A stretch of DNA of 33,221 nucleotides from positions 1 through 33,221 of the forward strand of contig JAGQQW010000031.1 in NCBI GenBank assembly GCA_020426005.1, read 5' to 3'. Positions 31,220-33,221 of this stretch are shown here, piece after piece. The translations under genes and the position numbers were made by a program. Under the pieces are notes generated by a model. It was not told the origin of the DNA, did not search any database, and saw only the letters and a list, made by a program, of their open reading frames with translations. Each line of letters begins with the position of its first letter. The first letter of the stretch is position 1. The DNA comes from Planctomycetota bacterium (lineage in GTDB: Bacteria; Planctomycetota; UBA1135; GCA-002748355).

Positions 31220-32416
31220 ATGGCGACCCAACAAGATCTCGCTGCGTGGCGTGACGAGTTTCCGATCACGCAAACGACCAACTACCTCGTGAGCAACTCG
31301 CTGGGCGCGATGCCGCGATCGACGCGCGACAGCCTCGCGGCCTACGCGGACCTGTGGGAACGACGCGGCGTGCGCTCGTGGGCCGAGGGGTGGTGGACGA
31401 TGCAAGACGAGGTCGCGCAGTTGCTCGCGCCGATCCTGGGCTGCCCAGCGCCTGCGATCTCGATGCACCAGAACGTGACGATCGCGTCCGCCGTCTTCGC
31501 GTCCGCGCTCGACTTCACGCAGCGCAACAAGATCGTTTTCACCGAACTCAACTTCCCGTCCCTCATGTATCTCTACGAGGGAATCGCGCGTCAGCAAAGC
31601 TGTCACGTCGAACGCATCGCGAGTCCCGACGGGATCCACGTTCCGACGGATGCCCTCCTCGATGCGATCGACGACGAGACGGCGCTGGTGCCGATCAGCC
31701 ATGTGCTCTTCCGATCGGCATTCATCCAGGACGCGAAGGCGATCGTCGAGAAGGCGCGTTCCGTCGGAGCCATCGTCCTGCTCGACGTCTTCCAATCGGT
31801 CGGAACCGTCCCGCTCCACCTCGAGGCGTGGGGTGTGCATGCAGCCGTCGGTGGCGCTCTCAAGTTCCTCTGTGGCGGGCCGGGCAACGTCTTTCTCTAC
31901 GTCGACCCGGACCTGACGAAGGATCTCTACCCCGCGTTCACCGGTTGGATGGCGCACAAGCGTCCATTCGATTTCGACCCAGGACCGCAAGATCTCCGCA
32001 ACGACGGTTGGCGCTTCTTGCACGGCACCCCCAACGTGCCCGCGCTCTATGCCGGTCGCGAAGGGATTCGCATCCTTGGCGAAGTCGGCATCGAGCGCGT
32101 GCGCGAGCAATCGATGCGTCAGACTGCGAAGCTCTACGAACTCGCGACCGCACGTGAGTATCGTGTGCATGCACCTGCGGATCCCGAAGTCCGTGGCGGG
32201 ACGATCGCGATCGACGTCCCCCATGGATACGAAGTCTGCCAAGAACTGCTGTCACGCGACATCATCGTCGACTACCGGCCCGGCGCGGGCATTCGCATCG
32301 CCCCGCACTTCTACACACTCGATTCCGAGTGCGAGGCCGTGATCGACGCGATCGACGACATCCTCGAATCACGCGCCTATGAGCGCTTCGTGGGCAAGGA
32401 GCACAAGCCCGGATGA
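31220..32416 (+). CDS. kynU: Kynureninase-like class V aminotransferase-fold enzyme
   Basis: A 398-residue fold-type I PLP enzyme. The cofactor lysine is K215 in GGALKFLCGGPGNVFLY, the Asp that pairs with the pyridine nitrogen is D189 in VLLDVFQSVG, and MHQNVT (82-87) is part of the phosphate-site region. FPSLMYLYEG and RGGTIAIDVP match kynureninase. The sequence around D189 (DVFQSVG) is closer to cysteine desulfurase-like relatives than the WDLAHS of classic KynU. The assignment therefore leans on the adjacent kynB, whose ATG overlaps its stop (ATGA). It would cleave kynurenine or 3-hydroxykynurenine to (hydroxy)anthranilate and alanine. The ATG at 31220 and a GTG two codons upstream are both possible starts. 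Confidence 0.8.
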   Translation: MATQQDLAAWRDEFPITQTTNYLVSNSLGAMPRSTRDSLAAYADLWERRGVRSWAEGWWTMQDEVAQLLAPILGCPAPAISMHQNVTIASAVFASALDFTQRNKIVFTELNFPSLMYLYEGIARQQSCHVERIASPDGIHVPTDALLDAIDDETALVPISHVLFRSAFIQDAKAIVEKARSVGAIVLLDVFQSVGTVPLHLEAWGVHAAVGGALKFLCGGPGNVFLYVDPDLTKDLYPAFTGWMAHKRPFDFDPGPQDLRNDGWRFLHGTPNVPALYAGREGIRILGEVGIERVREQSMRQTAKLYELATAREYRVHAPADPEVRGGTIAIDVPHGYEVCQELLSRDIIVDYRPGAGIRIAPHFYTLDSECEAVIDAIDDILESRAYERFVGKEHKPG

Positions 32417-33048
32417 AGCGCCGCCGCATTTGGGACATCTCGGAGACTCTCGGTCCCGAGACTGCGACGTGGCCCGGCGACTCGCCGTTCACACGCGACT
32501 GGGTCATGCGGATCGACGCCGGCAACTCGTGCAACGTCTCGACGGTGCACACATCGGTACACAACGGAACGCACGGCGACGCACCGATGCACTTCTTGGA
32601 CGAAGGTGCGTCCATCGACCAGGTGCCGCTCGATGCGTATCTCGGCACGTGCGTCGTCGTGCACGTCGAGCCAGAAGGCGGCTTCGTACCCGAACACGTC
32701 ATCCGCCGACTCGCTGGCGAAGAACGCGCGCTCTTCCGCACGAACGCTTCACACGACGAGCGACGATTCGACGAGGAGTTTTGCGCGTTCGGCGAAGCCG
32801 CCGCACGCGCGGCGGTCGAGTTGGGCCTTCGCCTCGTCGGTCTCGACACGCCTTCGATCGATCACTTCACGTCGAAGGAAATGACCGCGCACAAGGTCTT
32901 GTTGCGCGGTGGCGTCGCGATCCTCGAGAACCTGGATCTGAGCGCCGTGCCCGAAGGGCACTACGAACTCATTGCGCTCCCACTCAAGATCGCTGGAAGC
33001 GATGCGTCGCCGATCCGCGCGGTTCTGCGCGAACTCGGCGACGCCTGA
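32413..33048 (+). CDS. kynB: Kynurenine formamidase (cyclase family)
   Basis: A metal-dependent hydrolase of 211 residues that converts N-formylkynurenine to kynurenine and formate. The cyclase-family motif HNGTHGDAPMHF is at residues 50-61, with likely zinc ligands H50, H54, D56 and H60. DTPSIDHF and the C-terminal IALPLKIAGSDASPIRAVL also match KynB. The ATG overlaps the kynU stop, so the two are translationally coupled. No tryptophan or indole dioxygenase (kynA) is in the window, so the first step must be encoded elsewhere if the full pathway exists. It ends 27 nt from a convergent partial gene. Confidence 0.93.
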   Translation: MKRRRIWDISETLGPETATWPGDSPFTRDWVMRIDAGNSCNVSTVHTSVHNGTHGDAPMHFLDEGASIDQVPLDAYLGTCVVVHVEPEGGFVPEHVIRRLAGEERALFRTNASHDERRFDEEFCAFGEAAARAAVELGLRLVGLDTPSIDHFTSKEMTAHKVLLRGGVAILENLDLSAVPEGHYELIALPLKIAGSDASPIRAVLRELGDA

Positions 33049-33075
33049 TCTCAGACTGATCGCAGACGCTGCATC

Positions 33076-33221
33076 TCAAAAGAGAACGCTGCGCTTGATC
33101 ACGTTCGAGGACTCGAACGGTAGTTTGAGCGTCTTGGAGTCGACGGCAATGATCTGCGTGTAGAAGGTCTTGCCCGCGAGTCCCGCCGGCATGACCCAGA
33201 ACTGCGTCGCGGTTCCCGACT
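33076..33221 (-). CDS. C-terminal end of a secreted protein (partial, 5' part outside window)
   Basis: The last 48 codons of a gene entering from the right on the minus strand, ending GKTFYTQIIAVDSKTLK followed by a short tail RSVLF and TGA at 33078-33076. The pattern, a strand with LAGKTFYTQ then IAVDS and a short tail with SSNVI, matches the end of the Gly/Cys-rich C-terminal module found in the subtilase at 22449-25085 (FYNQWIVLDKAANSLGIVMSNG). The rest of the protein cannot be seen. Confidence 0.6.
   Translation of the reverse strand, partial: SGTATQFWVMPAGLAGKTFYTQIIAVDSKTLKLPFESSNVIKRSVLF

Noticed and set aside
30824..32242. A 472-codon minus-strand frame opposite kynU
   Set aside because: It is antisense to kynU and the end of the RIFT-barrel gene and resembles no protein family.

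Overview
This is a GC-rich, densely coded bacterial window with 22 protein-coding calls, two of them cut by the window edges. It contains no RNA genes, IS elements or CRISPR. The content points to a planctomycete, probably one of the deep-branching marine lineages. The signs are an ECF sigma factor translationally coupled to a very large Ser/Thr kinase, a DUF1573 protein, a PepSY-like protein, and secreted proteins ending in a Gly/Cys-rich C-terminal module. This lineage call rests on recall of family traits, not on a search. Many genes have poor Shine-Dalgarno sequences and some starts look leaderless.

Layout. (1) 1-3927: a minus-strand operon lipA, bkdA, bkdB (lipoyl synthase and branched-chain 2-oxoacid dehydrogenase E1 alpha/beta), read divergently from a TetR-type regulator with two near-identical palindromes between them. 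(2) 3943-5772: a short orphan C-terminal-looking ORF and a type II NADH dehydrogenase, both minus. (3) 5817-10530: a plus-strand run of zinc-ribbon methyltransferase, serine racemase/threonine dehydratase-like PLP enzyme, and modA, modB, modC. The last four genes overlap at ATGA or GTGA junctions. (4) 10552-14025: a minus-strand OmpR-type response regulator, its histidine kinase, and a PepSY-like protein with a long charged repeat tract. (5) 14147-17320: a large membrane-anchored protein convergent with a TrxC-type thioredoxin. (6) 17420-25085: an ECF sigma factor and 1393-residue kinase operon, divergent from a secreted subtilase. (7) 25167-28647: a HEAT-repeat protein and a DUF434/DUF5616 protein that I suspect has a NYN/PIN-like fold, convergent with and overlapping a DUF1573 protein. 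(8) 28843-33048: an exported RIFT-barrel protein resembling exo-rhamnogalacturonan lyases, then kynU-kynB. (9) 33076-33221: the C-terminus of another secreted protein.

How the genes work together. LipA makes the lipoyl cofactor needed by the 2-oxoacid dehydrogenase encoded downstream of it, and the TetR protein is the obvious candidate regulator. ModABC imports molybdate. KynU and KynB act on kynurenine and N-formylkynurenine. The two-component system probably controls the PepSY-like protein. The sigma factor, kinase and subtilase may form one envelope-sensing locus. A recurring CTATNCT box lies upstream of at least five genes and is a candidate -10 element. Spaces between genes are all below 300 bases; the largest are 3019-3264, 22231-22448, 28648-28842 and 31051-31219.
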